A DNA stretch of 6,267 bases from Agathobacter sp. (GCA_017936725.1 JAGBEZ010000064.1:1-6267), one strand, 5' to 3'; shown: positions 1-6,267, counted from the first letter of the stretch. Notes: generated by a model not told the origin, from the letters alone. Program-made: numbers and translations.

Positions 1-1226
1 CACGCTATCATGCGCGTGAAACCGCTATTGAGCGTGCGCGAATGAATGGGGCGAGCGTTATTTTGGGGTCTGCGACTCCATCATTGGATAGTTATTATCA
101 TGCACAGAATGGGGCATATGAATTATTAGAACTTACACAACGCGTGCAGGAAAAACCATTACCAAGTTGCGAAGTGATTGATTTGCGTGACGAACTAAAG
201 AAGGGAAATCGCTCGATTTTGAGTGTTCGTCTGCAGGAATTAATGGAAGACCGATTGGAGAAAAAACAGCAAATGATGCTCTTTCTCAATCGCAGGGGCG
301 TGGCTGGTTTTATGTCTTGCCGTGCCTGCGGACATGTCATAAAATGTCCGCATTGTGATGTATCTTTGAGTCAGCATAATAATGGAAAAATGGTTTGTCA
401 TTATTGTGGGTACGAAGAGCCAGAGCCAAAGACCTGTCCATCGTGCGGCTCCAAATATATCAGTGGCTTTAAAGCAGGAACGCAGAAAATCGAGGAATTG
501 GTAAGACAGCGTTTCCCACAGGCAAGAGTGCTTCGTATGGATTTTGATACGACTCGTACCAAAGAAGCACATGAGCAGATTTTACAGGCGTTTGCAAATC
601 AGGAAGCGGATATTTTAATCGGTACGCAGATGATTGTAAAAGGGCATGATTTTCCGAATGTGACATTGGTGGGCGTGCTTGCAGCAGATATGTCATTGCA
701 CATCAGTGATTTTCATGCAGCAGAACGCACCTTTCAGCTTTTGACACAGGCAGCGGGGCGAGCTGGCAGAGGAGACGAGCCGGGGAATGTGATTATACAG
801 ACCTATAATCCAGAGCATTATGCGGTGTTGTCTGCAAAAGCACAGGATTATGAAAGTTTTTATGAGCAGGAAATTATGTATCGCCAACTTGGCTTTTATC
901 CGCCAGTATGGAATTTGCTGCTTGTGATGTGTACTTCCGAGGATGAGAAGAAGCTACAGTTTGCCAGCGAAAAAATCGTTTGTCGTTTGAAAAAAGTTTT
1001 GGACGCCGAAGAGATTTTTCACAAGAAAGCGATTCAGATGGTGGGACCAGCGGACGCGACCATTGCGCGAGTAAATGATGTTTACCGAAAGGTAATCTAT
1101 ATAAAAACAAAAGACTACCAGGATTTGGTTCTACTAAAAGACCGACTGGAATATTACATGAAAGATAATAAGGATTTTGGGCAGGTATCGGTACAGTTCG
1201 ATTTTAACCCAATGAATGGATTTTAA
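1..1226 (+). CDS. priA: Primosomal protein N' (replication restart helicase PriA), C-terminal part, 5' end outside window
   Basis: PriA is a 3'-to-5' superfamily 2 DNA helicase that recognises stalled or abandoned replication forks and starts reloading of the replicative helicase. The reading frame is already open at base 3 and continues to TAA at 1224-1226, giving about 407 visible residues; PriA proteins are usually 730-830 residues, so roughly the C-terminal half is present. Visible in order: helicase motif III GSATPS (bases 66-83); an eight-cysteine zinc-binding insert of four CxxC-like pairs (bases 318-446); motif V with GTQMIVKGHDFP; motif VI with QAAGRAGRG; then the C-terminal domain ending in FNPMNGF. 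The Walker A and DEAH motifs must lie upstream of the window. ATG at 42 is an internal methionine, not the start, because residues before it (RYHARETAIERAR) match the family. The def gene follows after 12 bases. No internal stop or frameshift is seen. Identification is firm. Confidence 0.97.
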   Translation, partial: RYHARETAIERARMNGASVILGSATPSLDSYYHAQNGAYELLELTQRVQEKPLPSCEVIDLRDELKKGNRSILSVRLQELMEDRLEKKQQMMLFLNRRGVAGFMSCRACGHVIKCPHCDVSLSQHNNGKMVCHYCGYEEPEPKTCPSCGSKYISGFKAGTQKIEELVRQRFPQARVLRMDFDTTRTKEAHEQILQAFANQEADILIGTQMIVKGHDFPNVTLVGVLAADMSLHISDFHAAERTFQLLTQAAGRAGRGDEPGNVIIQTYNPEHYAVLSAKAQDYESFYEQEIMYRQLGFYPPVWNLLLVMCTSEDEKKLQFASEKIVCRLKKVLDAEEIFHKKAIQMVGPADATIARVNDVYRKVIYIKTKDYQDLVLLKDRLEYYMKDNKDFGQVSVQFDFNPMNGF

Positions 1227-1231
1227 GGAGG
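1225..1231 (+). promoter_or_regulatory. Ribosome binding site of def
   Basis: AAGGAGG is a full Shine-Dalgarno match that shares its first two bases with the TAA stop of priA and lies seven bases before the def ATG at 1239. It fixes the def start and suggests that ribosomes ending priA could pass directly to def. Confidence 0.85.
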
Positions 1232-1238
1232 AAACGAA

Positions 1239-1715
1239 ATGGCATTAAGAGAAATTCGAGTAGAAGGAGATCCAGTTCTCACAAAGGTATGTAAGGAAGT
1301 AAAGGAAATCACACCTAGAACACAGGATTTGATTGACGATATGATTGAAACGATGTATGAGGCAAATGGTGTAGGTCTTGCCGCTCCACAGGTGGGAGTT
1401 TTAAAAAGAATCGTAGTTATTGATGTAGGAGAGGGTCCTATCGTTATGATTAACCCACGTATTATTTCACAGGATGGAGAACAGACTGGGGATGAAGGTT
1501 GCTTAAGCGTACCAGGAAAAGCAGGCTGCGTGACACGTCCAAATCATGTTGTGGCACGTTTCTTTGACGAAGATATGGACGAATGTGAAATCGAGGGCGA
1601 AGAGCTTCTTGCGAGAGCCATCTGTCATGAATTGGAACATTTGGATGGACACCTTTATGTAGAAAAAGTAGTAGGCGGACTTCATGATGTGACTTATGAG
1701 GAAGTAGACGAGTAA
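1239..1715 (+). CDS. def: Peptide deformylase
   Basis: This metalloenzyme removes the N-terminal formyl group from new polypeptides as they leave the ribosome, which is needed before methionine aminopeptidase can act. The 158-residue protein has all three signature motifs: motif 1 GVGLAAPQ (residues 44-51), motif 2 EGCLS (86-90, with metal ligand Cys88) and motif 3 HELEH (130-134, with ligands His130 and His134 and catalytic Glu131) followed by LDG. The usual wording of motif 3 is HEIDHLDG, so Leu132 and Glu133 are conservative changes. The length is slightly shorter than the E. coli enzyme (169 residues), as is common in Clostridia. It starts at ATG 1239 behind a strong ribosome binding site and is directly followed by fmt, whose product adds the group that this enzyme removes. 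Bound metal (Fe, Zn or Ni) cannot be read from the sequence. Confidence 0.98.
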   Translation: MALREIRVEGDPVLTKVCKEVKEITPRTQDLIDDMIETMYEANGVGLAAPQVGVLKRIVVIDVGEGPIVMINPRIISQDGEQTGDEGCLSVPGKAGCVTRPNHVVARFFDEDMDECEIEGEELLARAICHELEHLDGHLYVEKVVGGLHDVTYEEVDE

Positions 1716-1735
1716 ACCCTTACGAGATTCAAAGG

Positions 1736-1766
1736 TTCAAGTAGAAATAAAAAAGGAGAACTTGAA
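1736..1766 (+). promoter_or_regulatory. Inverted repeat enclosing the fmt ribosome binding site
   Basis: Within the 51-base def-fmt gap, TTCAAGT (1736-1742) can pair with ACTTGAA (1760-1766), leaving a 17-base A-rich loop that holds the Shine-Dalgarno AAGGAG (1753-1758). The second arm ends directly before the fmt ATG at 1767. The stem is short and AT-rich, so a hairpin is possible but weak. It would display rather than hide the ribosome binding site. No T-tract follows, so it is not a terminator. A regulatory role is inference only. Confidence 0.3.
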
Positions 1767-2696
1767 ATGAAAATTGTATTTATGGGTACCCCTGATTTCG
1801 CAGTGGGGACATTAGAAGCAATTATAGAAGCAGGGCACGAAGTGCTTTTAGTAGTGACACAGCCGGATAAACCAAAGGGAAGAAGCGGTGCGTTACAATA
1901 TACGCCGGTAAAGGAATGTGCGCTTGCACATGGAATTGAAGTGTTTCAGCCTACGAAAATTCGTTTGGAAGAAAATGTAGCATTTTTAAGAAAATACGAA
2001 GCAGACATTTTTGTGGTAGCTGCCTTTGGTCAGATTTTGCCAAAGAGTATTTTGGATATGCCGAAATATGGCTGTATCAATGTACATGCATCTCTTTTGC
2101 CAAAATATCGTGGTGCTGCACCTATTCAGTGGGCTGTGATTAATGGCGATAAAGTGACAGGTGTTACGATTCAGCAAATGGATATTGGCGTAGATACGGG
2201 AGATATTATCGTTACCAAGGAACTCGCTATTTCGGAAGAGGAAACTGGTGGAGGACTCTTTGATAAGCTGGCTGTTGTGGGAGCAGAGGCTTGTTTGGAA
2301 GCACTCGAGCAGATTGCAAAAGGTACGGCAACACGTACACCGCAAAATCATGATGAAGCGACACATGTTTCTATGATTAGCAAGGAATTTGGAAATATAG
2401 ACTGGAACAGATCTGCAGCAGAAATTGAACGTTTGATTCGTGGTTTAAATCCATGGCCAAGTGCGTATACTAAGCTAGACGGAAAGACGTTTAAAATCTG
2501 GAAAGCAAAAGTAGTTTCAGAGGAAAATGAATATGCGACCGGCTGTATCATCCGTGTAGGAAAGGGTGAGATGTTGGTGCAAACTGGAAATGGCGTACTT
2601 TCTCTTTTGGAGGTACAACTTGAAGGTAAAAAACGTATGGAGGTCGATGCCTTTTTGCGTGGATATCAGGTAGAAGAGGGAACTTTCTTAGGATAA
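1767..2696 (+). CDS. fmt: Methionyl-tRNA formyltransferase
   Basis: The enzyme transfers a formyl group from 10-formyltetrahydrofolate to methionine on initiator tRNA, producing the fMet-tRNA used to begin translation. The 309-residue protein has the family's usual length. The N-terminal formyltransferase domain opens with KIVFMGTPDFA. The catalytic triad is visible as Asn105 and His107 (in INVHASLLP) and Asp143 (in DTGD), equivalent by alignment to N108, H110 and D146 of the E. coli enzyme. The folate-site signature SLLPKYRGAAPI spans residues 109-120. The C-terminal tRNA-binding domain begins near residue 205 and includes the RGLNPWPSAY stretch. ATG 1767 is chosen because AAGGAG lies eight bases upstream and the protein start matches the family exactly. 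The gene ends in two consecutive TAA codons (2694-2699). It pairs functionally with def immediately upstream. No missing key residue is seen. Confidence 0.98.
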   Translation: MKIVFMGTPDFAVGTLEAIIEAGHEVLLVVTQPDKPKGRSGALQYTPVKECALAHGIEVFQPTKIRLEENVAFLRKYEADIFVVAAFGQILPKSILDMPKYGCINVHASLLPKYRGAAPIQWAVINGDKVTGVTIQQMDIGVDTGDIIVTKELAISEEETGGGLFDKLAVVGAEACLEALEQIAKGTATRTPQNHDEATHVSMISKEFGNIDWNRSAAEIERLIRGLNPWPSAYTKLDGKTFKIWKAKVVSEENEYATGCIIRVGKGEMLVQTGNGVLSLLEVQLEGKKRMEVDAFLRGYQVEEGTFLG

Positions 2697-2712
2697 TAAG
2701 GAGAACGGATTT

Positions 2713-3411
2713 ATGTTTTTTTATGATTGGACTTATATATTGGTGCTAATAGGTGCGGTAATTTGTATGATTGCTTCTGCGAATGTCAAATCTACCTACA
2801 ACAAATTTGCATCCTATCGTAGTATGACAAATATGACAGGTGCGCAAGTGGCAGAACGACTTCTTAGAAGTGCCGGATTATACGATGTAAAAGTGGGACA
2901 GGTCAGAGGAGAATTGTCGGATCATTACAACCCTGCAACCAAAGTTGTAAACCTTTCCGATTCGGTATATGGTTCTACTTCGGTGGCGGCAATTGGTGTA
3001 GCGGCGCATGAATGCGGACATGCAATTCAACACGCGAAAGGGTATTTCCCATTAAACCTTAGAACCTGGTTTGTACCAGTGGCGAACTTTGGCTCAAAAC
3101 TGGCGTGGCCACTGATTTTGATTGGTTTGTTTATTAGTTCAGAGTCTTCACAGCTCATTATCAATGCGGGTATCTTTTTGTTCTCGTTTGCGGTCATCTT
3201 TCAGTTGATAACGCTTCCCGTAGAGTTCAATGCTTCCCGCCGCGCGTTGGTACTTTTAGAGGAACAGGGTATTTTAAGTCAGCAAGAGCTTCCATATACC
3301 AAGAAAGTATTAGGGGCAGCGGCACTTACTTATGTGGCAAGTGCGGCATCTGCTATTTTGCAGTTGCTTCGTATCATCATGCTGTTTGGAGGAAGAAGAC
3401 GTAATGACTAA
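2713..3411 (+). CDS. Membrane-associated neutral zinc metallopeptidase, YugP-like (Zn_peptidase_2 family)
   Basis: The 232-residue product resembles the YugP family of membrane zinc metallopeptidases (Pfam PF04298 by recall), whose substrate and physiological role are not established. Visible in order: an N-terminal hydrophobic helix (about residues 7-23) followed by KSTYNKF, typical of the family; a soluble part with an HEXXH zinc motif, HECGH (99-103), in which His99 and His103 are presumed ligands and Glu100 catalytic; hydrophobic segments near 130-142, 147-170 and 200-225; and EFNASRRA (171-178), whose Glu171 is a plausible third zinc ligand. It ends in a basic tail, GGRRRND. ATG 2713 has AAGGAG ten bases upstream (2698-2703), sharing bases with the second of two TAA stops after fmt. 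Its last eight bases overlap rsmB. Family assignment is strong; function is unknown. From memory this gene often sits between fmt and rsmB in Clostridia, so it is not a recent insertion. Confidence 0.93.
   Translation: MFFYDWTYILVLIGAVICMIASANVKSTYNKFASYRSMTNMTGAQVAERLLRSAGLYDVKVGQVRGELSDHYNPATKVVNLSDSVYGSTSVAAIGVAAHECGHAIQHAKGYFPLNLRTWFVPVANFGSKLAWPLILIGLFISSESSQLIINAGIFLFSFAVIFQLITLPVEFNASRRALVLLEEQGILSQQELPYTKKVLGAAALTYVASAASAILQLLRIIMLFGGRRRND
3388..3392 (+). promoter_or_regulatory. Ribosome binding site of rsmB, inside the upstream gene
   Basis: GGAGG sits within the final codons of the peptidase gene, where the two in-frame codons GGA GGA encode Gly-Gly, and lies 11 bases before ATG 3404. 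It decides the rsmB start against the more upstream in-frame ATG at 3332, which has no comparable site. Confidence 0.7.
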
Positions 3412-4711
3412 TGGCGTAAGTGTAAGAGAATTGGTGCTCGATATCCTCATAGAGGTAAACGAAAAAGACCAATATTCGCATTTGGTCATTCGAGATGTGT
3501 TAAATAAGTACCAGTATTTGGAAAAGCAGGAACGCGCCTTTTTGACTCGCTTGGCCGAAGGTACCATTGAACATATGCTTGAGATGGATTTTATCATCGA
3601 TTCTTTTTCAAAAGTAAAGGTAAAGAAGATGAAACCACTCATCCGCAATCTGCTTCGTATGAGTGTGTATCAGCTCAAATATATGGATTCCATTCCAGAT
3701 GCAGCCGTTTGTAATGAAGCGGTAAAACTCGCCCGAAAACGAGGGTTTAGACAGCTTCGCGGATTTGTAAACGGTGTCTTACGTAATATTGCAAGAGAAT
3801 TGCCACATTTACAGTATCCAGATGAAAAACTTGAACCTGTACGATTCCTTGAAGTTACATATTCAGTTCCAGCATGGATAGTGGAGCAGTGGGTCAAAGA
3901 TTACGGGTTTGAAAAGGCCAAGGCCATCTGTGAAAGTTTTCTGCAGGAACGTCCGATTACCATTCGTACGAATCTCACGAAAACGACACCAGAAGCCTTA
4001 AAGCAAAAACTGATAGCAGAAGGGGTAGTGGTAAAGGAAATCGAAAAACTTTCCTATGCCTTTGAAATCAGTGGGTATGATTACTTGCAGGCGCTTTCTA
4101 GTTTTGAAGAAGGACTCTTTTATGTACAGGATGTAAGCTCTATGATGGTGGCAGAAATCGCTGCACCAGAAAAGGGAAATTATATCATTGATGTATGTGC
4201 TGCACCGGGTGGCAAGAGTTCGCACCTTGCAGAAAAATTAGGTGGAACAGGCATGGTCGAGGCAAGAGACCTGACCGAGTATAAGGTTTCCCTCATAGAA
4301 GAAAATATCGAGCGACATGGATTAGAAAACATGAACGCTGTTCAAAAGGATGCAACACTCTATGATGAGGCGTCAGAAGAAAAAGCAGATGTGCTAATTT
4401 GTGATTTGCCATGTTCTGGATTGGGTGTCATGGGAAAGAAGACGGACATCCGTTATAAGATGACAAAAGAGAAACAAAAGGAATTGGTGCAGTTGCAGAG
4501 AAAGATTTTAGATACGGTACACACGTATGTGAAAAAAGGCGGTAGCCTAGTATACAGCACCTGTACCATCCACAAGGATGAGAATTGTGGAAATGTTGCG
4601 TGGTTTGTAGAAAAGCATCCAGAGTTTGAAGTGCTTTATAGCGAACAGATTTTTCCAGGCAAGGAGTATCACGACGGCTTCTTTATTGCGAAACTGCGTC
4701 GCAACGCATAA
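3404..4711 (+). CDS. rsmB: 16S rRNA (cytosine-C5)-methyltransferase RsmB
   Basis: RsmB uses S-adenosylmethionine to methylate C5 of cytosine 967 (E. coli numbering) in 16S rRNA. The 435-residue protein has an N-terminal NusB-like RNA-binding domain (about residues 1-140, including VNGVLRNIAREL) and a C-terminal Rossmann methyltransferase domain. The SAM-binding motif DVCAAPGGKSSHLAE covers residues 263-277. The two cysteines expected for m5C chemistry are Cys337 (in DLPCSGLG) and Cys387 (in YSTCTI), 50 residues apart as in E. coli RsmB (C325 and C375). The open frame extends upstream to an ATG at 3332, but I place the start at ATG 3404: residues MTNGVSVRELVLDIL match known N-termini, GGAGG lies at 3388-3392, and the longer version would only add residues read from the peptidase gene in another frame. 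The gene overlaps the peptidase by eight bases, which suggests translational coupling. Confidence 0.96.
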   Translation: MTNGVSVRELVLDILIEVNEKDQYSHLVIRDVLNKYQYLEKQERAFLTRLAEGTIEHMLEMDFIIDSFSKVKVKKMKPLIRNLLRMSVYQLKYMDSIPDAAVCNEAVKLARKRGFRQLRGFVNGVLRNIARELPHLQYPDEKLEPVRFLEVTYSVPAWIVEQWVKDYGFEKAKAICESFLQERPITIRTNLTKTTPEALKQKLIAEGVVVKEIEKLSYAFEISGYDYLQALSSFEEGLFYVQDVSSMMVAEIAAPEKGNYIIDVCAAPGGKSSHLAEKLGGTGMVEARDLTEYKVSLIEENIERHGLENMNAVQKDATLYDEASEEKADVLICDLPCSGLGVMGKKTDIRYKMTKEKQKELVQLQRKILDTVHTYVKKGGSLVYSTCTIHKDENCGNVAWFVEKHPEFEVLYSEQIFPGKEYHDGFFIAKLRRNA

Positions 4712-4755
4712 AGATTTTTGCATAAAGGCAGAGGCAAAAGACAAGAGGAAATGAT

Positions 4756-5805
4756 ATGACGACGAAAACAGATATAAAGTCTCTTAACCAAAAAGAACTT
4801 ACCGCATTTATTGAATCTTTGGGAGAGAAAGCATTTCGTGCAAAGCAGATTTATCAGTGGATTCATGAAAAACAGGTAGACTCTTTTGCGGAGATGACCA
4901 ATATTTCGAAAAAGTTCATAGACACGTTAGAGGAACACGCATACCTTACCAGTCTTAAAAAAGAAGAGGTTCAGATTTCAAAATTAGATGGAACCCGTAA
5001 ATATCTCTTTTTATTAGAAGACGGAAACGTAATCGAGAGTGTTTTGATGCGTTATAAGCATGGGAATTCGGTTTGTATTTCTTCGCAGGTAGGTTGTCGA
5101 ATGGGATGCCGCTTTTGTGCATCGACGTTGGATGGTCTGGTGAGAGGACTCACACCGAGTGAGATGTTGGATCAGATTTACCAGATTGGAAAAGATATCG
5201 GTGAGCGTATTTCTAACGTAGTAGTGATGGGAACTGGCGAACCACTCGATAATTATGATAATCTGCTCAAATTTATAGAATTATTGACAGACGAAAAAGG
5301 ACTAAATATCAGCCAGAGAAACATAACCGTTTCGACCTGTGGCATCGTGCCTCGCATGAAGGAACTGGCAGATAAGAAACTGGCGATTACCCTTGCGCTA
5401 TCGCTTCATGCATCCAATCAGGCGAAACGTTTGGAACTGATGCCAGTAGCAAACAAATATGATATCCAAGAAGTGATTGAGGCTTGTAAGTATTACTTTA
5501 CTACCACGGGGCGACGTATTACGTTTGAATATAGTCTGGTAGGTGGCGTGAATGATACCGATCAGGATGCGAGAGAACTGTCGCAGCTTATAAAAGGAAT
5601 CAATTGTCATGTGAACCTGATTCCTGTAAACCCAATTAAAGAGCGTGACTATGTCCAGTCCAATGCGAAGGTTATCGAAGCCTTTAAGAACAAGCTGGAA
5701 AAGGCTGGAATCAATGTAACTGTCCGTCGTGAAATGGGGCGCGATATTGATGGAGCCTGCGGACAGCTTCGCAAACGCTACAAAGATGCAGGTGGAAAAT
5801 TGTAA
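4756..5805 (+). CDS. rlmN: Dual-specificity 23S rRNA/tRNA adenine-C2 methyltransferase RlmN
   Basis: RlmN is a radical-SAM enzyme that methylates C2 of A2503 in 23S rRNA and of A37 in certain tRNAs, supporting translational accuracy. The 349-residue protein has an N-terminal helical RNA-recognition domain (about residues 1-90), then the radical-SAM core. Cys114, Cys118 and Cys121 form the CxxxCxxC iron-sulfur cluster motif (CRMGCRFC). MGTGEPLDNYDN (158-169) is the SAM-contacting GGEP-like motif. Cys335 in GACGQL corresponds to the methyl-carrying C355 of E. coli, and Cys107 to its partner C118, seven residues before the cluster as in E. coli. The start is ATG 4756, six bases after GAGGA (4745-4749). 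An ATG at 4751 reads Met-Ile-stop and can be excluded. A 44-base gap separates it from rsmB, and a terminator follows. Family ambiguity with Cfr is discussed under rejected items. Confidence 0.97.
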   Translation: MTTKTDIKSLNQKELTAFIESLGEKAFRAKQIYQWIHEKQVDSFAEMTNISKKFIDTLEEHAYLTSLKKEEVQISKLDGTRKYLFLLEDGNVIESVLMRYKHGNSVCISSQVGCRMGCRFCASTLDGLVRGLTPSEMLDQIYQIGKDIGERISNVVVMGTGEPLDNYDNLLKFIELLTDEKGLNISQRNITVSTCGIVPRMKELADKKLAITLALSLHASNQAKRLELMPVANKYDIQEVIEACKYYFTTTGRRITFEYSLVGGVNDTDQDARELSQLIKGINCHVNLIPVNPIKERDYVQSNAKVIEAFKNKLEKAGINVTVRREMGRDIDGACGQLRKRYKDAGGKL

Positions 5806-5823
5806 AAAAATGGAAAGAACGGG

Positions 5824-5854
5824 AAGGGCAAGAGTTAGACACTTGCCCTTTTTT
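5824..5854 (+). terminator. Rho-independent terminator after rlmN
   Basis: AAGGGCAAG (5824-5832) pairs perfectly with CTTGCCCTT (5842-5850) across a nine-base loop. The core GGGCAAG/CTTGCCC is followed by six T's (5849-5854), some of which also pair with the A's at the base of the stem. It lies 18 bases after the rlmN stop codon. This is a textbook intrinsic terminator for the + strand. On the - strand the stem is not followed by a T-run, so it appears one-directional. It likely marks the end of the priA-to-rlmN transcript, perhaps with some readthrough into the phosphatase gene. Confidence 0.9.
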
Positions 5855-5871
5855 CTATAATATGTTAAAAT
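5843..5871 (+). promoter_or_regulatory. Possible sigma-A promoter for the PP2C phosphatase gene
   Basis: TTGCCC (5843-5848) as a -35 box and TAAAAT (5866-5871) as a -10 box are separated by 17 bases, matching consensus at four and five of six positions. The -35 box would lie in the descending arm of the terminator, and transcription would begin around 5878, leaving a leader of about 60 bases. A perfect TATAAT also occurs at 5856-5861, but the best -35 candidate for it, TAGACA (5836-5841), is only 14 bases away, which is too close. The need for a promoter after a strong terminator supports the call; the exact boxes are uncertain. Confidence 0.4.
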
Positions 5872-5901
5872 TACTAGATGAATTTAGTATGTGTGGGATT
5901 A

Positions 5902-5931
5902 TGTCCTGCATATGCTAGCATAGAAAGGACA
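5902..5931 (+). promoter_or_regulatory. Leader hairpin overlapping the phosphatase ribosome binding site
   Basis: TGTCCT (5902-5907) pairs with AGGACA (5926-5931). Inside it, TATG (5911-5914) pairs with CATA (5919-5922) around a CTAG loop, with a symmetric 3-by-3 internal loop between the two stems. The centre is a perfect 12-base palindrome, TATGCTAGCATA (5911-5922). The 3' arm contains AAGGA (5925-5929), the best-placed Shine-Dalgarno for the gene starting at 5940, so folding would cover it. The pairing is seen in the sequence; control of translation is inference. The palindrome could equally be a DNA operator or chance. Confidence 0.4.
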
Positions 5932-5939
5932 GCGAAGGA

Positions 5940-6267
5940 ATGAAAACGTTTTCCGTTACGGACACAGGAGTTCTGCGTACCATGAATCAGGATTACTGCT
6001 TCTTTTCAGATGCTCCGATTGGTAATTTGCCAAATCTCTATATCGTATGTGATGGTATGGGAGGACATAAGGCTGGGGAATATGCTTCCAGATATACGGT
6101 TGAGCGTATTGTGGCACATGTGTCGAGAAGCCGATTTGCGAACCCTATCCGCGTTTTGTCGGAAGCCATCCAAAAGGCAAATGAGATTTTGGTGATTGAG
6201 GCCAAGGAGGATGCCGAAAAGCAAGGCATGGGAACGACCGTGGTGGCAGCTACTATAATAGACCACA
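5940..6267 (+). CDS. PP2C-family protein Ser/Thr phosphatase (Stp1/PrpC type), N-terminal part, 3' end outside window
   Basis: This is a metal-dependent PP2C phosphatase of the bacterial PrpC/Stp/PstP group, which removes phosphate from serine and threonine in cytoplasmic proteins and typically opposes a PASTA-domain kinase. The frame from ATG 5940 is open through 6267, giving 109 visible residues of an expected 240-250. Seen in order: RTMNQD (13-18) with Arg13, the phosphate-binding arginine position; VCDGMGGHKAGE (36-47) with Asp38 and Gly39 at the metal-binding site; and GMGTTVVAA (96-104). AAGGA at 5925-5929 lies ten bases upstream; a second GAAGGA directly abuts the ATG and is too close to serve. 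There is no signal peptide. The gene is separated from rlmN by a terminator and 134 bases, so it probably starts a new transcript. In Firmicutes the next gene is usually the kinase (prkC/stkP), which cannot be checked here. Confidence 0.95.
   Translation, partial: MKTFSVTDTGVLRTMNQDYCFFSDAPIGNLPNLYIVCDGMGGHKAGEYASRYTVERIVAHVSRSRFANPIRVLSEAIQKANEILVIEAKEDAEKQGMGTTVVAATIIDH

Noticed and set aside
240..572. Open frame on the - strand opposite priA (110 codons).
   Set aside because: It is opposite the conserved PriA zinc-binding region and resembles no family; treated as a shadow of that gene.
1986..2366. Long open frame on the - strand opposite fmt (126 codons).
   Set aside because: It lies wholly opposite a clearly conserved gene, has no recognisable motif and is Cys/His/Ile-rich in the way expected of an antisense shadow frame.
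4715..4740. TTTTTGC...GCAAAAG inverted repeat in the rsmB-rlmN gap, a possible terminator or hairpin.
   Set aside because: The stem is almost all A-T with one G-T pair and a 12-base loop, and no T-run follows on either strand. It is probably chance in an AT-rich gap, and rlmN is likely on the same transcript.
4756..5805. The radical-SAM gene as Cfr, the related antibiotic-resistance methyltransferase acting at C8 of A2503.
   Set aside because: Cfr and RlmN share the cluster and methyl-carrying cysteines, so motifs alone do not separate them. The housekeeping position between rsmB and a PP2C gene, the close RlmN-like wording and the absence of any mobile element all favour RlmN. A phylogenetic placement would settle it.
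5804..5810. Run of A's at the end of rlmN as a possible slippage or frameshift site.
   Set aside because: The A-run overlaps the TAA stop and the protein already ends at the family's usual C-terminus, so there is nothing for slippage to extend into.
6006..6266. Open frames on both strands near the right edge (for example 6006-6266 on the - strand and 6010-6195 on the + strand).
   Set aside because: The frame from 5940 carries PP2C motifs throughout this stretch, so the others are shadows. The true gene is easily missed because it has no stop codon within the window.

Overview
The window looks like core chromosome from a Gram-positive anaerobe of the class Clostridia, probably a Lachnospiraceae relative. 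This rests on the gene order priA–def–fmt–(YugP-like zinc metallopeptidase)–rsmB–rlmN–PP2C phosphatase, strong AGGAG-type ribosome binding sites, moderate GC, and protein wording typical of that group. The species cannot be named from the sequence alone.

Layout: all seven genes are on the + strand and tightly packed. Positions 1-1226 hold the C-terminal half of PriA, the replication-restart helicase; its start lies outside the window. Next come def (1239-1715, peptide deformylase), fmt (1767-2696, Met-tRNA formyltransferase), a membrane zinc metallopeptidase (2713-3411), rsmB (3404-4711, 16S rRNA m5C methyltransferase) and rlmN (4756-5805, radical-SAM methyltransferase for 23S rRNA and tRNA A2/A37). 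Gaps between them are 12, 51, 16, -8 (overlap) and 44 bases, which suggests one transcript. A clear intrinsic terminator at 5824-5854 follows rlmN. After a 134-base non-coding gap containing a possible promoter and a hairpin that covers the likely ribosome binding site, a PP2C-type Ser/Thr phosphatase gene starts at 5940 and runs off the right edge.

How the genes fit together: fmt puts the formyl group on initiator Met-tRNA and def removes it from new proteins. rsmB and rlmN modify rRNA (rlmN also tRNA) for accurate decoding. PriA reloads the replisome at stalled forks. The phosphatase is the type usually paired with a PASTA-domain Ser/Thr kinase, which would be expected just downstream. The metallopeptidase is the only member without an established role.

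I found no mobile element, CRISPR array, RNA gene, prophage remnant or broken gene, and no evidence of an undescribed system. The most interesting parts are the intergenic region before the phosphatase gene and the uncharacterised membrane peptidase inside a translation operon.
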